A DNA stretch of 64,000 bases, from assembly GCF_004137685.1 (NCBI RefSeq), contig NZ_QYBB01000006.1, positions 1 through 64,000 on the forward strand, in the 5' to 3' direction. The notes below the pieces were generated by a model. It searched no databases. It saw nothing but the letters and a program-made list of their open reading frames with translations, and was not told where the DNA came from. The position numbers and the translations under genes are program-made. Numbering within the stretch: position 1 is the stretch's first letter; each line of letters opens with the position of its first letter. This document shows positions 9,934 through 18,540 of this stretch, in pieces. The stretch comes from Lichenibacterium minor (GTDB lineage Bacteria > Pseudomonadota > Alphaproteobacteria > Rhizobiales > Beijerinckiaceae).

Positions 9934-10766
9934 TTCACCGCCCCCGCCGTGATCCCGCGGATGAGCTGGCGCGAGAAGGCCAGGTAGAGGGCCAGCACGG
10001 GCACCATCGCGAGGGTGAGGGCCGCCAGCACCGCGCCCCAGTTGGTGACGAACTGGCCGATGAAGCTTTGCGCGCCCAGAGTCACGGTGCGGGTGGCGTC
10101 GCCCGGCGCCACGATGAGGGGGAACCACAGGTCGTTCCAGATGGGGATCATGGTGAACACCGCCACGGTGGCCAGCGCGGGCCGCACCAGCGGCAGCACG
10201 AGGCGGAAGAAGATGGCATATTCGCTCAGGCCGTCGATGCGGCCGGCGTCCTTCAGGTCCTTCGACACGCCCGCCATGAACTCCGACAGGATGAACACCG
10301 CCACGGGGAGCCCCTGCGCGGTGTAGATGAGCCCCAGCGCCAGGAGCGTGCCGACGAGGTGGGCCGCCACCATCTCGTCGAGGATCGCCACCGTGCCGAG
10401 GCGGATCGGCACCATGATTCCGAGCGCGATGAAGAGCCCGAGCGCGCCGTTGAGCCGGAAGCGGTATTCGCTGAGCGCGAAGGCCGCCATGGCGCCGAAC
10501 AGCAGCACGGCGGCGATCGACCCCACGGTGACGGCGAGGCTGTTGGCGAAATAGCCCAGGAAGGCGCCCTGGCCCAGCACCGTGCGGTAGCCGCCGAGGT
10601 CGAAGGTGGCGGCGCCCGGCAGGCTGAGCGGCGCGCCGAAGATCGCGGCGCGGCTCTTGAAGGAGTTGACCACGACGAGCAGGACCGGCCCCAGGCACAG
10701 CGCCGCGTAGGCGAGCAGGACCGCGTGGACGAGGCCGCGGCGGAGGGGAAAGGCCGACGCCCTCAC
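9930..10766 (-). CDS. CUT1 sugar ABC transporter permease, MalG-like
   Basis: 278 aa with six hydrophobic segments. The cytoplasmic EAA loop is [30 protein letters not shown], the site that docks the ATPase. MalG-type features include the long first loop after VVVNSFKS. The GTG start overlaps the previous gene's stop (GTGA), and the stop overlaps the ATPase start the same way, so the three membrane/ATPase genes are translationally coupled. Confidence 0.92.
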
Positions 10767-11734
10767 AGGGCGTAGCGGTTGAGCCGCCGCTGCACGCCGA
10801 ACAGGTAGGCGCCGACGCCGACGAGGATGATGCCGAACATCACGGTGGCCACCGTCGCGCCCATGTTGGGGTCGCCGAGCTGCAGCTGGTTGCCGAAGAA
10901 GGTGCGGAACAGGAAGGTGCCGAGGATGTCGGTGCTGTAATTGGGCCCTGCCAGCGCGCCCTCGACCGTGTAGATCAGATCGAACGCGTTGAAGTTGTTG
11001 ACGAAGGTCAGGATCGACACGATGCCGATGGTGGGCCAGATCAGCGGCAGCTTGATCTTCAGGAACTGGGCGAGCCCCGTGATGCCGTCGAGCTCGGCCG
11101 CTTCGAGCAGTTCGTCCGGGATGCCGAGCAGCGCCGCATAGATCAGCATCATCGGGATGCCGACGAACTGCCACACCGAGATCAGCGCCAGCGTGACCAA
11201 GGCGGAGGATTCCTGCCCGAGCCAGGGGTGGAACAGCCCCTTCAGCCCGACGGCGCCGAGCAGCGAGGGCGCCACGCCCCAGATGGGGCTCAGGATGAGC
11301 TTCCAGGTGAAGCCCACGATGACGAAGGACAGCATGGCGGGCAGGAAGAAGGCGGTGCGGTAGGCGGCGCCGAAGCGCAGCCGCGGCAGCGACAGCAGCG
11401 CCGCCAGCCCGAGGCCGATCGGGTTCTGCAGCAGCATGTGGATGGCGAAGAACAGCAGGTTGTTGATGAGCGCCGGCCAGAAGTGGCCGGACCAGCGCGG
11501 GTCGCCGAACAGCGTGCGGAAGTTGTCGAGCCCGACGAAGCGGGGGACGCCGTCGAGGCGCGTGTAGAGGGCGAGGCGCAGCGTGTCGGCGAGCGGCACG
11601 ATCATCACGGCGGTGTAGACGAGGAGCGCCGGCGCCAGGAACACGGCGATGTGCGGCCGCCGGCCGGGCGCCGCCGCCGCCGCGGGGGCCGCGGGCCGGG
11701 GCGGATCGAGGGCGAGGTGGTCGACGTCGGTCAT
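10763..11734 (-). CDS. CUT1 sugar ABC transporter permease, MalF-like
   Basis: 323 aa. After a soluble Pro/Ala-rich N-terminus come about six membrane helices. The EAA loop is [32 protein letters not shown]. Family members pair with a MalG-like partner to form the importer channel. I chose the ATG giving [12 protein letters not shown]. The longer open frame would run back into a palindromic repeat and encode arginine/proline-rich sequence, which is not credible. Confidence 0.92.
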   Translation of the reverse strand: MTDVDHLALDPPRPAAPAAAAAPGRRPHIAVFLAPALLVYTAVMIVPLADTLRLALYTRLDGVPRFVGLDNFRTLFGDPRWSGHFWPALINNLLFFAIHMLLQNPIGLGLAALLSLPRLRFGAAYRTAFFLPAMLSFVIVGFTWKLILSPIWGVAPSLLGAVGLKGLFHPWLGQESSALVTLALISVWQFVGIPMMLIYAALLGIPDELLEAAELDGITGLAQFLKIKLPLIWPTIGIVSILTFVNNFNAFDLIYTVEGALAGPNYSTDILGTFLFRTFFGNQLQLGDPNMGATVATVMFGIILVGVGAYLFGVQRRLNRYAL

Positions 11735-11771
11735 GGAAGCGGTCAACCTGCTGCGACTTTCGGATGTGTCG

Positions 11772-11905
11772 CCGGTCCTCCCTCCGGGGGGAGGTGGTGG
11801 CGCGCAGCGCCGGACGAGGGTCCCCGGCCCCGCCCGGGCCCCTCGTCCGGCCTGCGTCGCGGCTTCGCCGCGACCGGCCACCGTTTCCCCGTCGGGGAGG
11901 ACGGC
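11772..11905. repeat. Compound palindromic repeat between binding-protein and permease genes
   Basis: Several nested inverted repeats lie in the gap of about 190 bases. CCTCCC/GGGAGG comes first. CCGGACGAGGG (11810-11820) pairs perfectly with CCCTCGTCCGG (11840-11850). GTCGCGGC-TTC-GCCGCGAC (11856-11874) is a perfect 8-bp stem. CCCC-GTC-GGGG closes the set. Such elements after the first gene of an ABC operon often stabilise the binding-protein mRNA, keeping it in excess over the membrane parts. It may also be a dispersed REP/BIME-like element. Confidence 0.65.
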
Positions 11906-11927
11906 ATGGCCGGGTTGGCGCCGGGCT

Positions 11928-13193
11928 TCACTTCGCCGGGTGGTACCAGCTGTCGAGGCCCTTCTGCAGCTTGGCGGCGGCGGCTTCCGGCGTGTCGGTG
12001 CCGTTGATGACGTTGGCGGATTCCACCCAGGTCTCGTTCTCGAGGTTCGGCGTGCCGCGCGACAGGATCTGGTAGGTCGAGCGGATCGTCGACTTGCAGG
12101 AGGTGCGGAACGACGCGAACTCCTTCGCGAGCGGGTTCTGGACGTCGACGGGCGCGCTTTGCAGCGAGAAGAAGCCCGGCAGCGCGTTGGAATAAAGCTT
12201 GGCGAATTCCGGCGACGCCACCCAGGCCAGGAAGGCGCGGGCCGCCTCGGGGTCCTTGGTCTTCGGGTTCATGCCGAAGGCGATGTCGACGTGGTCGCTG
12301 AGGTAGCACGGGTCGCCGGCCTTGGGCACGGGGGCCGGGAAGGCGCCCATGGGGAACGTGGCCTGCGCTTCGAAGGGCGAGATTTCCCAGGAGCCCGCCG
12401 GGTAGATGGCGGCGCGGCCGAGGGTGAACAGGTTCTGCGAATCCGGGTAGGACTGCGCCTTGTAGCCGTCGCCCATGTAGGGGCCCCACTGGGCGAGCTG
12501 GCGGAACGGCGCCACCCATTCGGGGTCGGTCAGCTTTTCGGTGCCGGCGATCAGCGCCTTGCGCCCGTCCTCGCCGTGCCAATAGTTCGGCCCGATCACC
12601 TGGTATCCCATGGTGGCGGCTTCCCACTGGTCGGGCGTCCCCATGGCGAGGGGCACGTAGGTGCCGTCCGCCTTGATCTTCTCGAGGTCGGCGAAGAACG
12701 CGTCGGCCGTCTGCGGCGGGGCCGCGATGCCGACCTTCTTGAAGGCGTCCTTGTTGTAGATGAAGCCGCCCAGCACGGCGGCCACCGGGACGCAGTAGGT
12801 CGTCTTGCCGTCGTCGGTGGACCATCCCGCCTTGGCGACGGGGCCGAAGTTGCCCATCCCCGGAATCGCGTCGACGGCGGCGAGCTCGCCCTTCTTGAAG
12901 AGCTCGAGCGAAGCGTCGAAGGGGCGGCAGGCGATGATGTCGCCCGCCGTGCCGGCGTCGAGCTTGGAGTTGAGCGCGGCGTTGTATTCCTTCGGGGCGG
13001 TGGGCTGGAAGTTCAGCTTGATGCCGGGATGGTCGCGCTCGAAGGCCGGGATGATCTTCTCCTGCCAGATCGGCAGGTCGTCGTTGCGCCAGCTTTCGAT
13101 CGTCAGCGTCGCGTCGGCGGCCACCGCCGGCAAGGCCGTGGAGGCCAGAAGGAGGCCCGCGAAGGCCAGTCTCGTCGCCGTCATCCCGTCCAT
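11928..13193 (-). CDS. Extracellular sugar-binding protein of the CUT1 importer
   Basis: 421 aa. Sec signal peptide (TRLAFAGLLLASTALPAVA, cleaved near residue 26), then a family-1 solute-binding fold beginning ATLTIESWRNDDLPIWQEKIIPAFERDHPGI. Length and layout match periplasmic maltose/GlcNAc-type binding proteins. First gene of the operon followed by two permeases and the ATPase. Two ATGs are close together (13193 and 13184); either leaves the signal peptide intact. Its promoter faces the GntR gene, and putative operators lie between them. A GlcNAc or chitobiose ligand is inferred from the nagA neighbour. Confidence 0.9.
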   Translation of the reverse strand: MDGMTATRLAFAGLLLASTALPAVAADATLTIESWRNDDLPIWQEKIIPAFERDHPGIKLNFQPTAPKEYNAALNSKLDAGTAGDIIACRPFDASLELFKKGELAAVDAIPGMGNFGPVAKAGWSTDDGKTTYCVPVAAVLGGFIYNKDAFKKVGIAAPPQTADAFFADLEKIKADGTYVPLAMGTPDQWEAATMGYQVIGPNYWHGEDGRKALIAGTEKLTDPEWVAPFRQLAQWGPYMGDGYKAQSYPDSQNLFTLGRAAIYPAGSWEISPFEAQATFPMGAFPAPVPKAGDPCYLSDHVDIAFGMNPKTKDPEAARAFLAWVASPEFAKLYSNALPGFFSLQSAPVDVQNPLAKEFASFRTSCKSTIRSTYQILSRGTPNLENETWVESANVINGTDTPEAAAAKLQKGLDSWYHPAK

Positions 13194-13231
13194 CCCCGTG
13201 TTGGTCTGCGCCAGATCCGATGGTCCGGCAG

Positions 13232-13244
13232 TTGATACCAATAC
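13232..13244. promoter_or_regulatory. Putative GntR operator, site A
   Basis: TTGATACCAATAC contains ATACCAAT (13235-13242) and a TTG-ATAC-CAA pseudo-palindrome. It is about 40 bases upstream of the binding-protein start. The inverse of the same 8-mer occurs beside the regulator gene. Assignment to the GntR protein is inference from position. Confidence 0.45.
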
Positions 13245-13394
13245 GGGACCTGTCGTCAATCCGCTTCCGCCGTGCGGCGCCGGCCGTCGTCGGACAAATT
13301 CGCGCCAGCCCCGCCGACGACGGAGGCATTCCGCCTGGGGAAGGGGCGGCGCGGGCGGGACCGCCGCGTCCGTGGGCCTCGACACGGCGGTGCG

Positions 13395-13405
13395 ATTGGT
13401 ATTGG
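13395..13405. promoter_or_regulatory. Putative GntR operator, site B
   Basis: ATTGGTATTGG contains ATTGGTAT, the exact reverse complement of ATACCAAT in site A. It lies about 40 bases upstream of the GntR start, so it could autoregulate the gene. Confidence 0.45.
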
Positions 13406-13441
13406 ATGGTCGGGTGCAGCGCGGGACGAAGGAGGGCCAGC

Positions 13442-14221
13442 ATGGGCGACGCTCCGGCCGGACCGGGCCCCTCCGACCGCGTGTTCGCCCCCGAGGCCCT
13501 CGCGGCCGGCGATGCCGCCATGCCGCTCTACCGGCGCCTCAACGCCCACCTCGCCGACGCCATCGACCGCGGCCGGCTGAAGCCCGCCCAGGCGCTGCCG
13601 GGCGAGCGGGACATCGCGCGTGACATGGCGGTGTCGCGCGTGACGGTGCGCAAGGCGCTGTCGGGGCTCGTCGAGGCGGGGCTGCTGGAACAGCGGCAGG
13701 GCTCGGGCACCTACGTGGCCCGCCGGCCGCCGCGGGTCGAGCAGGCGCTGTCGCGCCTCACCTCCTTCACCGACGACATGCGCTCGCGCGGGCTGTCGAC
13801 CACGTCGCGCTGGCTGCTGCGCGAGCTGTCGCCCCCGACCGCCCGCGAAGCGCTGCACCTCGCGCTGTCCCCCACCGACCGCGTGTGCCACCTGCGCCGC
13901 CTGCGCGTCGCCGACGGCACCCCGATGGCGGTGGAGCACGCCGCCGTTCCGCACGCCATCCTGGCCGACCCCGCGGCCGTCGAGGGCTCCCTCTACGCCG
14001 TGCTGGAAGGGCTCGGCCTCAAGCCCGTCCGCGCCCTGCAGCGCCTCGCCGCCGCCAATCTCGGCGACGAGGTCGCGGGGCTGCTCGGCGTCGCGGCGGG
14101 CAGCGCCGCCCTGTCGATCGAGCGCGTCGCCTACGCGGCGAACGGCCGGGCGGTGGAGTTCACCCACAGCTTCTTCCGCGGCGACACCTACGACTTCGTC
14201 GCCGAACTGACCCTCGGATGA
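13442..14221 (+). CDS. GntR/HutC-family regulator of the amino-sugar locus
   Basis: 259 aa. Winged helix at about residues 27-95 (MPLYRRLNAHLADAIDRGRL, LPGERDIARDMAVSRVTVRKAL, LLEQRQGSGTYVA), then a UTRA effector domain ending GRAVEFTHSFFRGDTYDFVAEL. UTRA domains of NagR/NagQ relatives sense phosphorylated amino sugars. AAGGAGG sits just before the ATG, which rules out the longer upstream frame. The stop overlaps the next start (ATGA). It probably represses both the importer and the catabolic genes until GlcNAc-6-P or GlcN-6-P appears; the ligand is inferred. Confidence 0.9.
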   Translation: MGDAPAGPGPSDRVFAPEALAAGDAAMPLYRRLNAHLADAIDRGRLKPAQALPGERDIARDMAVSRVTVRKALSGLVEAGLLEQRQGSGTYVARRPPRVEQALSRLTSFTDDMRSRGLSTTSRWLLRELSPPTAREALHLALSPTDRVCHLRRLRVADGTPMAVEHAAVPHAILADPAAVEGSLYAVLEGLGLKPVRALQRLAAANLGDEVAGLLGVAAGSAALSIERVAYAANGRAVEFTHSFFRGDTYDFVAELTLG

Positions 14222-15243
14222 ACCCCATGCCCGAAACCCACATGGCGGCCGAGATCCGCGACACGCCCGCCGCGGTGGCGCGCCTCGTGGAGCGGCAGGG
14301 CCCGGCGCTGGCGGCGCTCGGCCGGAGCCTGCGCGCCCGCGACCCCGCCGTGGTGGTGACCTCGGCGCGCGGCTCCTCCGACCACGCGGCGGGCTTCTTC
14401 AAGTACCTGTGCGAGATCCTGCTCGGCGTGCCGGTGGCTTCCGTCGGCCCGTCGGTCGCGTCGCTCTACGGCGCGCCCCTGCGGTTGAAGGGCGCCGTGG
14501 TGATCTCCGTGTCGCAATCGGGGCGGAGCCCGGACATCGTGGCGCTGCAGGCGGCGGCGCGGGCCGCCGGCGCCCTGGCGATCGCGGTGGTGAACGCGGA
14601 CGAGTCCCCGCTGGCCGCCGGCGCCGACGCCCTGGTGCCCCTCGGCGCCGGCGTCGAGCGCAGCGTGGCCGCCACCAAGACCTGCCTGGCGTCCGCGGCG
14701 GCGCTGGCGGCGCTGGTGGCCGAATGGCGCGACGACGGCGCGCTGCGCGCCGCCGTGGCGAACCTGCCCGCTGCGCTCGACGCCGCGCTGGGGCTCGACT
14801 GGGACGCCGCCCTGCCCGACTTCCGCACCGCGTCCTCGGCCTACCTGGTGGGCCGCGGCCCGGCGTTGCCGGTCGCCGCCGAGGCGGCCCTGAAGCTGAA
14901 GGAGACGGCCGTGCTCCACGCCGAAGCCTTCTCGGGCGCCGAAGTCATGCACGGGCCGCTGCAACTGCTGGAGCCCGGCTTCCCCGTGATGGCCTTCGCG
15001 CAGGGCGACGCCTCGCGCGACGCCATGCGGGGCAGCGCCGAGCGGCTCGCCGCCGCGGGAGGGCGCGTGTTCAGGGTGGCGGCCGACGGCGGGGACCTGC
15101 CCGCCGCGCCGACCGGCCACCCGCTGCTGGACCCGCTGCCGATGCTGCTCGGCTTCTACGGCTTCGCCGAAAAGCTGGCCCGCGCCCGCGGCCACGACCC
15201 CGACCGGCCGAGCCACCTCCGCAAGGTCACGGAAACGATCTGA
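14218..15243 (+). CDS. SIS-domain glucosamine-6-phosphate deaminase/isomerase (NagB-II type)
   Basis: 341 aa with two SIS sugar-isomerase domains (about 35-170 and 200-335), like the C-terminal half of GlmS but without the glutaminase domain. Motifs: SARGSSDHAA, SVSQSGRSPD, ATKTCLAS, and the GlmS-like active-site run LKETAVLHAEAFSGAEVMHGP. NagB-II proteins replace classical NagB and convert GlcN-6-P to fructose-6-P plus ammonia. The start overlaps the GntR stop (ATGA); a second ATG nine bases on is possible. Coupled to nagA downstream. An AgaS-like specificity cannot be excluded. Confidence 0.85.
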   Translation: MNPMPETHMAAEIRDTPAAVARLVERQGPALAALGRSLRARDPAVVVTSARGSSDHAAGFFKYLCEILLGVPVASVGPSVASLYGAPLRLKGAVVISVSQSGRSPDIVALQAAARAAGALAIAVVNADESPLAAGADALVPLGAGVERSVAATKTCLASAAALAALVAEWRDDGALRAAVANLPAALDAALGLDWDAALPDFRTASSAYLVGRGPALPVAAEAALKLKETAVLHAEAFSGAEVMHGPLQLLEPGFPVMAFAQGDASRDAMRGSAERLAAAGGRVFRVAADGGDLPAAPTGHPLLDPLPMLLGFYGFAEKLARARGHDPDRPSHLRKVTETI

Positions 15244-16391
15244 TGCCGCGACAGGATTTCCTGGCCCTCACCGGCGCCCGGGTCTTCACCGGCGACCGCT
15301 TCCTCGACGGCCATGCCGTGCTGCTCGACGGCGCCCGCGTCGCCGACGTGCTGCCCGCCGCGGCGCTGCCGTCCGGCATCGCGACGGAGGACCTCGGCGG
15401 CGGCCTCCTGGCGCCGGGCTTCGTCGACGCCCAGGTGAACGGCGGCGGCGGCGTGCTGTTCAACGACACCACGACGGCCGACGGCGCGGCGGGCGTCGCG
15501 GCGGCGCACCGGCGCTTCGGCACGGTCGCCTGCCTGCCGACCTTCATCACCGACCGGCCGGACCGGCAGGCGCGGGCGGTGGCGGCCGTGCGCGACGCGA
15601 TCGCGGAGCGTCGCCCCGGCGTGCTCGGCATCCACCTCGAAGGCCCTCACCTCGCGGCGGCCCGCAAGGGCGCCCACGACCCGGCGCTGATCCGCCCGAT
15701 GTCGGACGCCGACCTCGACGCCCTGCTGTCCACCGGCCTCGACGTCGTGCTGGTGACGGTGGCGGCCGAAACCGTGACGCCCGGGCAGGTGCGCCGGCTT
15801 TCGCGGGGCGGCGTCGTCGTCAGCATCGGCCACAGCGACGCCACCGCCGACCAGGTCGGGGCCGCGGTCGACGCCGGCGCGCGCTGCGTCACCCACCTCT
15901 TCAACGCCATGTCGCCGCTCGGCCACCGCGCGCCGGGCGTGGTGGGGGCGGCGCTCGACGACGGGCGGCTGTGGGGCGGCCTCATCGCCGACGGGGTCCA
16001 CGTCGACGCCGCCGCCCTGCGCGTGGCGCTGCGCGCCAAGCGCGGCCCCGGCCGGCTGTTCCTGGTGACGGACGCGATGCCGCCGGCCGGCAGCCCCGGC
16101 GACACCTTCACGCTGAGCGGCCGCACCGCGACGCGCCGCGGCGGCGCGCTGAGCTTCGACGACGGCACGCTGGCCGGGGCCGACCTCACCATGGACGCCG
16201 CGCTGCGCTTCGCCGTTCGGGAGCTGGAACAGCCGCTCGACGAAGCCCTGCGGATGGCGAGCCTGTACCCGGCCGAGATGCTGGGGCAGGGCGGCGCGCG
16301 GGGGCGGATCGCGGCGGGGTTCGCCGCGGACCTGGTGCTGCTGACCGGCGGGCTGGAGGTGCGCCGGACCTGGATCGCGGGCCGGGCGTGA
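15243..16391 (+). CDS. nagA: N-acetylglucosamine-6-phosphate deacetylase
   Basis: 382 aa, the usual NagA length. Amidohydrolase-superfamily features: LAPGFVDAQVNGGGG, HLEGPHLA (metal-binding Glu), VVSIGHSDATADQ and THLFNAMSPLGHRAPG (metal His residues), LIADGVHVD, and the catalytic Asp in LFLVTDAMPPAG. It removes acetate from GlcNAc-6-P, giving GlcN-6-P for the SIS enzyme upstream. The ATG shares one base with the previous stop (TGATG). No GlcNAc kinase is seen beside it, so phosphorylation must be done by a gene elsewhere. Confidence 0.95.
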   Translation: MPRQDFLALTGARVFTGDRFLDGHAVLLDGARVADVLPAAALPSGIATEDLGGGLLAPGFVDAQVNGGGGVLFNDTTTADGAAGVAAAHRRFGTVACLPTFITDRPDRQARAVAAVRDAIAERRPGVLGIHLEGPHLAAARKGAHDPALIRPMSDADLDALLSTGLDVVLVTVAAETVTPGQVRRLSRGGVVVSIGHSDATADQVGAAVDAGARCVTHLFNAMSPLGHRAPGVVGAALDDGRLWGGLIADGVHVDAAALRVALRAKRGPGRLFLVTDAMPPAGSPGDTFTLSGRTATRRGGALSFDDGTLAGADLTMDAALRFAVRELEQPLDEALRMASLYPAEMLGQGGARGRIAAGFAADLVLLTGGLEVRRTWIAGRA

Positions 16392-16409
16392 CCGCGCCGC
16401 GCCCGGCCT

Positions 16410-16703
16410 TCACGCGCCGGCGGCGGGTCGATCGCGCGGCGGCGGGAGGATGGCCAGGACGGTGACGACCTTCGCGGCCTCGTCGACCGCATGGTGGATG
16501 ACGTAGCCGAACGGCACCGTCACGGCCGTCCGCACGCCGTCGATGTCCTGGGCCCGGCCGCTGGTCGGGTGCCGGGCGAGCAGGGCGATGCGCTTCCGGA
16601 TCGTCGCCGCCACCACGAGGGCGGCGTGCCTGTTGCGCGACCGGAGGGCGTCCACGATGTCGGCGAGGTTTCGGCCGGCCCGCGCCGCATACACGATCCT
16701 CAA
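16410..16703 (-). CDS. ParE/RelE-family toxin
   Basis: 97 aa, usual size. MRIVYAARAGRNLADIVDALRSRNRHAA, then RKRIALLARHPTSGRAQDIDGVRTAVTVPFGYVIHHAVDEAAKVVTVLAILPPPRD matches the ParE/RelE fold, including the C-terminal VLAILP strand. ParE toxins act on gyrase and RelE on ribosome-bound mRNA; ParE fits better here by length and the Asn/Ile-Asp helix. The start is TTG, overlapping the antitoxin stop as TTGA, the usual way of keeping toxin below antitoxin. It converges on nagA with 18 bases between stops. Confidence 0.82.
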   Translation of the reverse strand: MRIVYAARAGRNLADIVDALRSRNRHAALVVAATIRKRIALLARHPTSGRAQDIDGVRTAVTVPFGYVIHHAVDEAAKVVTVLAILPPPRDRPAAGA

Positions 16704-16930
16704 AGCCCGGCACGGCCGTAGATGGCGGCGATCTCGTCGTCGGACGCGAGGTCGCCCCGCTTCATCTGGTCCAGGCCCTCGAGCACGGCGTCGCGGTGGG
16801 CGGCGTCGAGCGGCTCCGGGGGGCGGTCGTCGGGCCGCTTCGACGAGGGTGGGGCCGGCGGGCCCGGCAGGAGGGCATCGTCGTCGGCCTCGGGGCGTGG
16901 GCGAAGCTTGGGCCTGGGGAGCTTGGGCAT
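16700..16930 (-). CDS. Antitoxin partner of the ParE-type toxin
   Basis: 76 aa. The N-terminal half is Pro/Lys/Arg-rich and probably disordered (MPKLPRPKLRPRPEADDD). The C-terminal half LDAAHRDAVLEGLDQMKRGDLASDDEIAAIYGRAGL looks like the toxin-binding tail of small antitoxins; no clear DNA-binding domain is seen. It precedes and overlaps the toxin gene. The frame is open much further upstream, but those residues collide with the cupin gene on the same strand in another frame. Confidence 0.68.
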   Translation of the reverse strand: MPKLPRPKLRPRPEADDDALLPGPPAPPSSKRPDDRPPEPLDAAHRDAVLEGLDQMKRGDLASDDEIAAIYGRAGL

Positions 16931-16974
16931 GGGCGGGAGGTTAACGCGGGCCGGCCCGCCCGGGAAGCGCCCGT

Positions 16975-17496
16975 TCACACTTCCCGCCAGCCCGGCTTCG
17001 ACGGGTCGGTCAGGTGGTAGTGAATCGGGCCGATGCCCGTGATGGCGATGATGCAGGGCTCGGGCGCCGACTTGATCACCCCGTCGTAATGCGGCGTGCC
17101 GGCGACGCGCCGCACGAAGGAGCCCGCCCGGACCGGCACCGCCTTCTCGGGGACGAAGTCTTCCCCGCTCGCCACGTACCAGGTGCCCGACACCACCACG
17201 CAGAGCCGGTCCGTCTCGTAGAAGTGCGGCGCGCTCATGTAGCCCTGGTGCCAGCGGATCAGCACGAAATACTGCCCGGGATCGCCGATCTTGCCGAACA
17301 TCGGCGCCTGCTCGGCCATGCCGGCCGGGAAGTTGTAGAGCGGCTGCCAGGGGATATCGGCCGGCGGCACGACGATCGTCATGGACGGGTCCACGCCGGC
17401 GGCGCGCGCCGGCGAAGCGCCCAGGAGCGCGCCCGCCATGGCGAGCAGCGGCGCGGCCAGCAGGTCGCGGCGGTCCGGCGCCGAAAAGTCGGTCAT
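16975..17496 (-). CDS. Exported cupin-domain protein
   Basis: 173 aa. Export signal with a twin Arg (DRRDLLAAPLLAMAGALLGASPARA). The rest is one cupin barrel: WHQGYMSAPHFYETDRLCVVVSGTWYVASGEDF carries the first metal-ligand His, and GSFVRRVAGTPHYDGV the second half. GGAGG precedes the ATG. Cupins may be enzymes or binding proteins; nothing here fixes the reaction. It diverges from dapD. Confidence 0.78.
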   Translation of the reverse strand: MTDFSAPDRRDLLAAPLLAMAGALLGASPARAAGVDPSMTIVVPPADIPWQPLYNFPAGMAEQAPMFGKIGDPGQYFVLIRWHQGYMSAPHFYETDRLCVVVSGTWYVASGEDFVPEKAVPVRAGSFVRRVAGTPHYDGVIKSAPEPCIIAITGIGPIHYHLTDPSKPGWREV

Positions 17497-17675
17497 GATG
17501 GTCCTCCCGTGTCGGCGCTCCGGTTGGCCCGGCTGCGCGCGGCCGCATGATCTCGCGGGATCCGCGGCCCGGCAAGCGCCGTCGCGTCGCCGCGCTTCCC
17601 GCGGTTGACAGCTCCGCGCGTTCGCCCGAATGCAGGGGCTCATCGGCCTTCGGGCGAAGGGACACGGGCGGCACC
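17497..17675. promoter_or_regulatory. Divergent cupin/dapD promoter region
   Basis: A good -35 element TTGACA lies at 17605-17610 facing dapD. The -10 expected 17 bases later is weak (GAATGC), as is common in G+C-rich alphaproteobacteria. If real, transcription would begin about 40 bases before the dapD ATG. Confidence 0.4.
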
Positions 17676-18533
17676 ATGGACACGACGGCGCTTCAGGCCA
17701 TCATCGAGCGGGCCTTCGAGGACCGGGCGTCCATCACCCCCGGCACCACCGGCGAGGTGCGCGACGCCGTGGACCGCGCCCTGTCGCTGCTCGATTCCGG
17801 CGAATTGCGCGTCGCCACGAAGGCGGAAGGCGCCACCGGGCCCGGCAGCTGGACCGTGCACCAGTGGCTGAAGAAGGCCGTGCTGCTGTCCTTCCGCCTG
17901 AACGACATGGCGATGGTGCCCGGCGGCCCGGCCGGCTCCTCCTGGTACGACAAGGTGCCGTCGAAGTTCGAGGGTTGGGGCGAAGGCCAGTGGGCCGCGG
18001 CCGGCTTCCGCGCCGTGCCGAACTGCGTGGTGCGCCGCTCCGCCTATATCGCGCCCGGCGCCATCCTGATGCCGTCCTTCGTCAACCTCGGCGCCTCGGT
18101 GGGAGCCGGCACCATGGTCGACACCTGGGTCACGGTGGGCTCCTGCGCCCAGATCGGCCGCAACGTGCACCTGTCGGGCGGCGTCGGCATCGGCGGCGTG
18201 CTGGAGCCGCTCCAGGCCAACCCCACCATCATCGAGGACGATTGCTTCATCGGCGCGCGCTCGGAGGTCGTCGAAGGCGTGATCGTCGGCCAGGGCTCGG
18301 TGCTGTCCATGGGCGTCTTCATCTCGGCCTCGACCAAGATCGTCGATCGCGCCACGGGCCAGGTCCATGTCGGATACGTGCCGCCCTATTCGGTGGTGGT
18401 GTCGGGCAACCTGCCGGGCAGGCCCCTGCCGGACGGCACGCCCGGGCCGTCGCTCTACTGCGCGGTGATCGTCAAGACCGTCGACGCGCAGACGCGCTCC
18501 AAGACCGCCATCAACGACCTCCTGCGGGACTGA
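17676..18533 (+). CDS. dapD: 2,3,4,5-tetrahydropyridine-2,6-dicarboxylate N-succinyltransferase
   Basis: 285 aa, the family's length. Lysine/diaminopimelate pathway: succinyl-CoA plus tetrahydrodipicolinate gives N-succinyl-2-amino-6-ketopimelate. The N-terminal helical part ([31 protein letters not shown]) is followed by the left-handed beta-helix of hexapeptide repeats ([50 protein letters not shown]). [15 protein letters not shown] and [14 protein letters not shown] are conserved segments. First of a dapD-DUF805-dapE run; it supplies cell-wall DAP as well as lysine. Confidence 0.96.
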   Translation: MDTTALQAIIERAFEDRASITPGTTGEVRDAVDRALSLLDSGELRVATKAEGATGPGSWTVHQWLKKAVLLSFRLNDMAMVPGGPAGSSWYDKVPSKFEGWGEGQWAAAGFRAVPNCVVRRSAYIAPGAILMPSFVNLGASVGAGTMVDTWVTVGSCAQIGRNVHLSGGVGIGGVLEPLQANPTIIEDDCFIGARSEVVEGVIVGQGSVLSMGVFISASTKIVDRATGQVHVGYVPPYSVVVSGNLPGRPLPDGTPGPSLYCAVIVKTVDAQTRSKTAINDLLRD

Positions 18534-18540
18534 CCCCGCC

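Larger units (their letters stand above)
13194..13441. promoter_or_regulatory. Divergent control region of the amino-sugar locus
   Basis: About 250 non-coding bases between the binding-protein gene and the GntR regulator. Two copies of an 8-base motif in opposite orientation lie near each end and are listed next. AAGGAGG precedes the regulator start. Confidence 0.6.
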
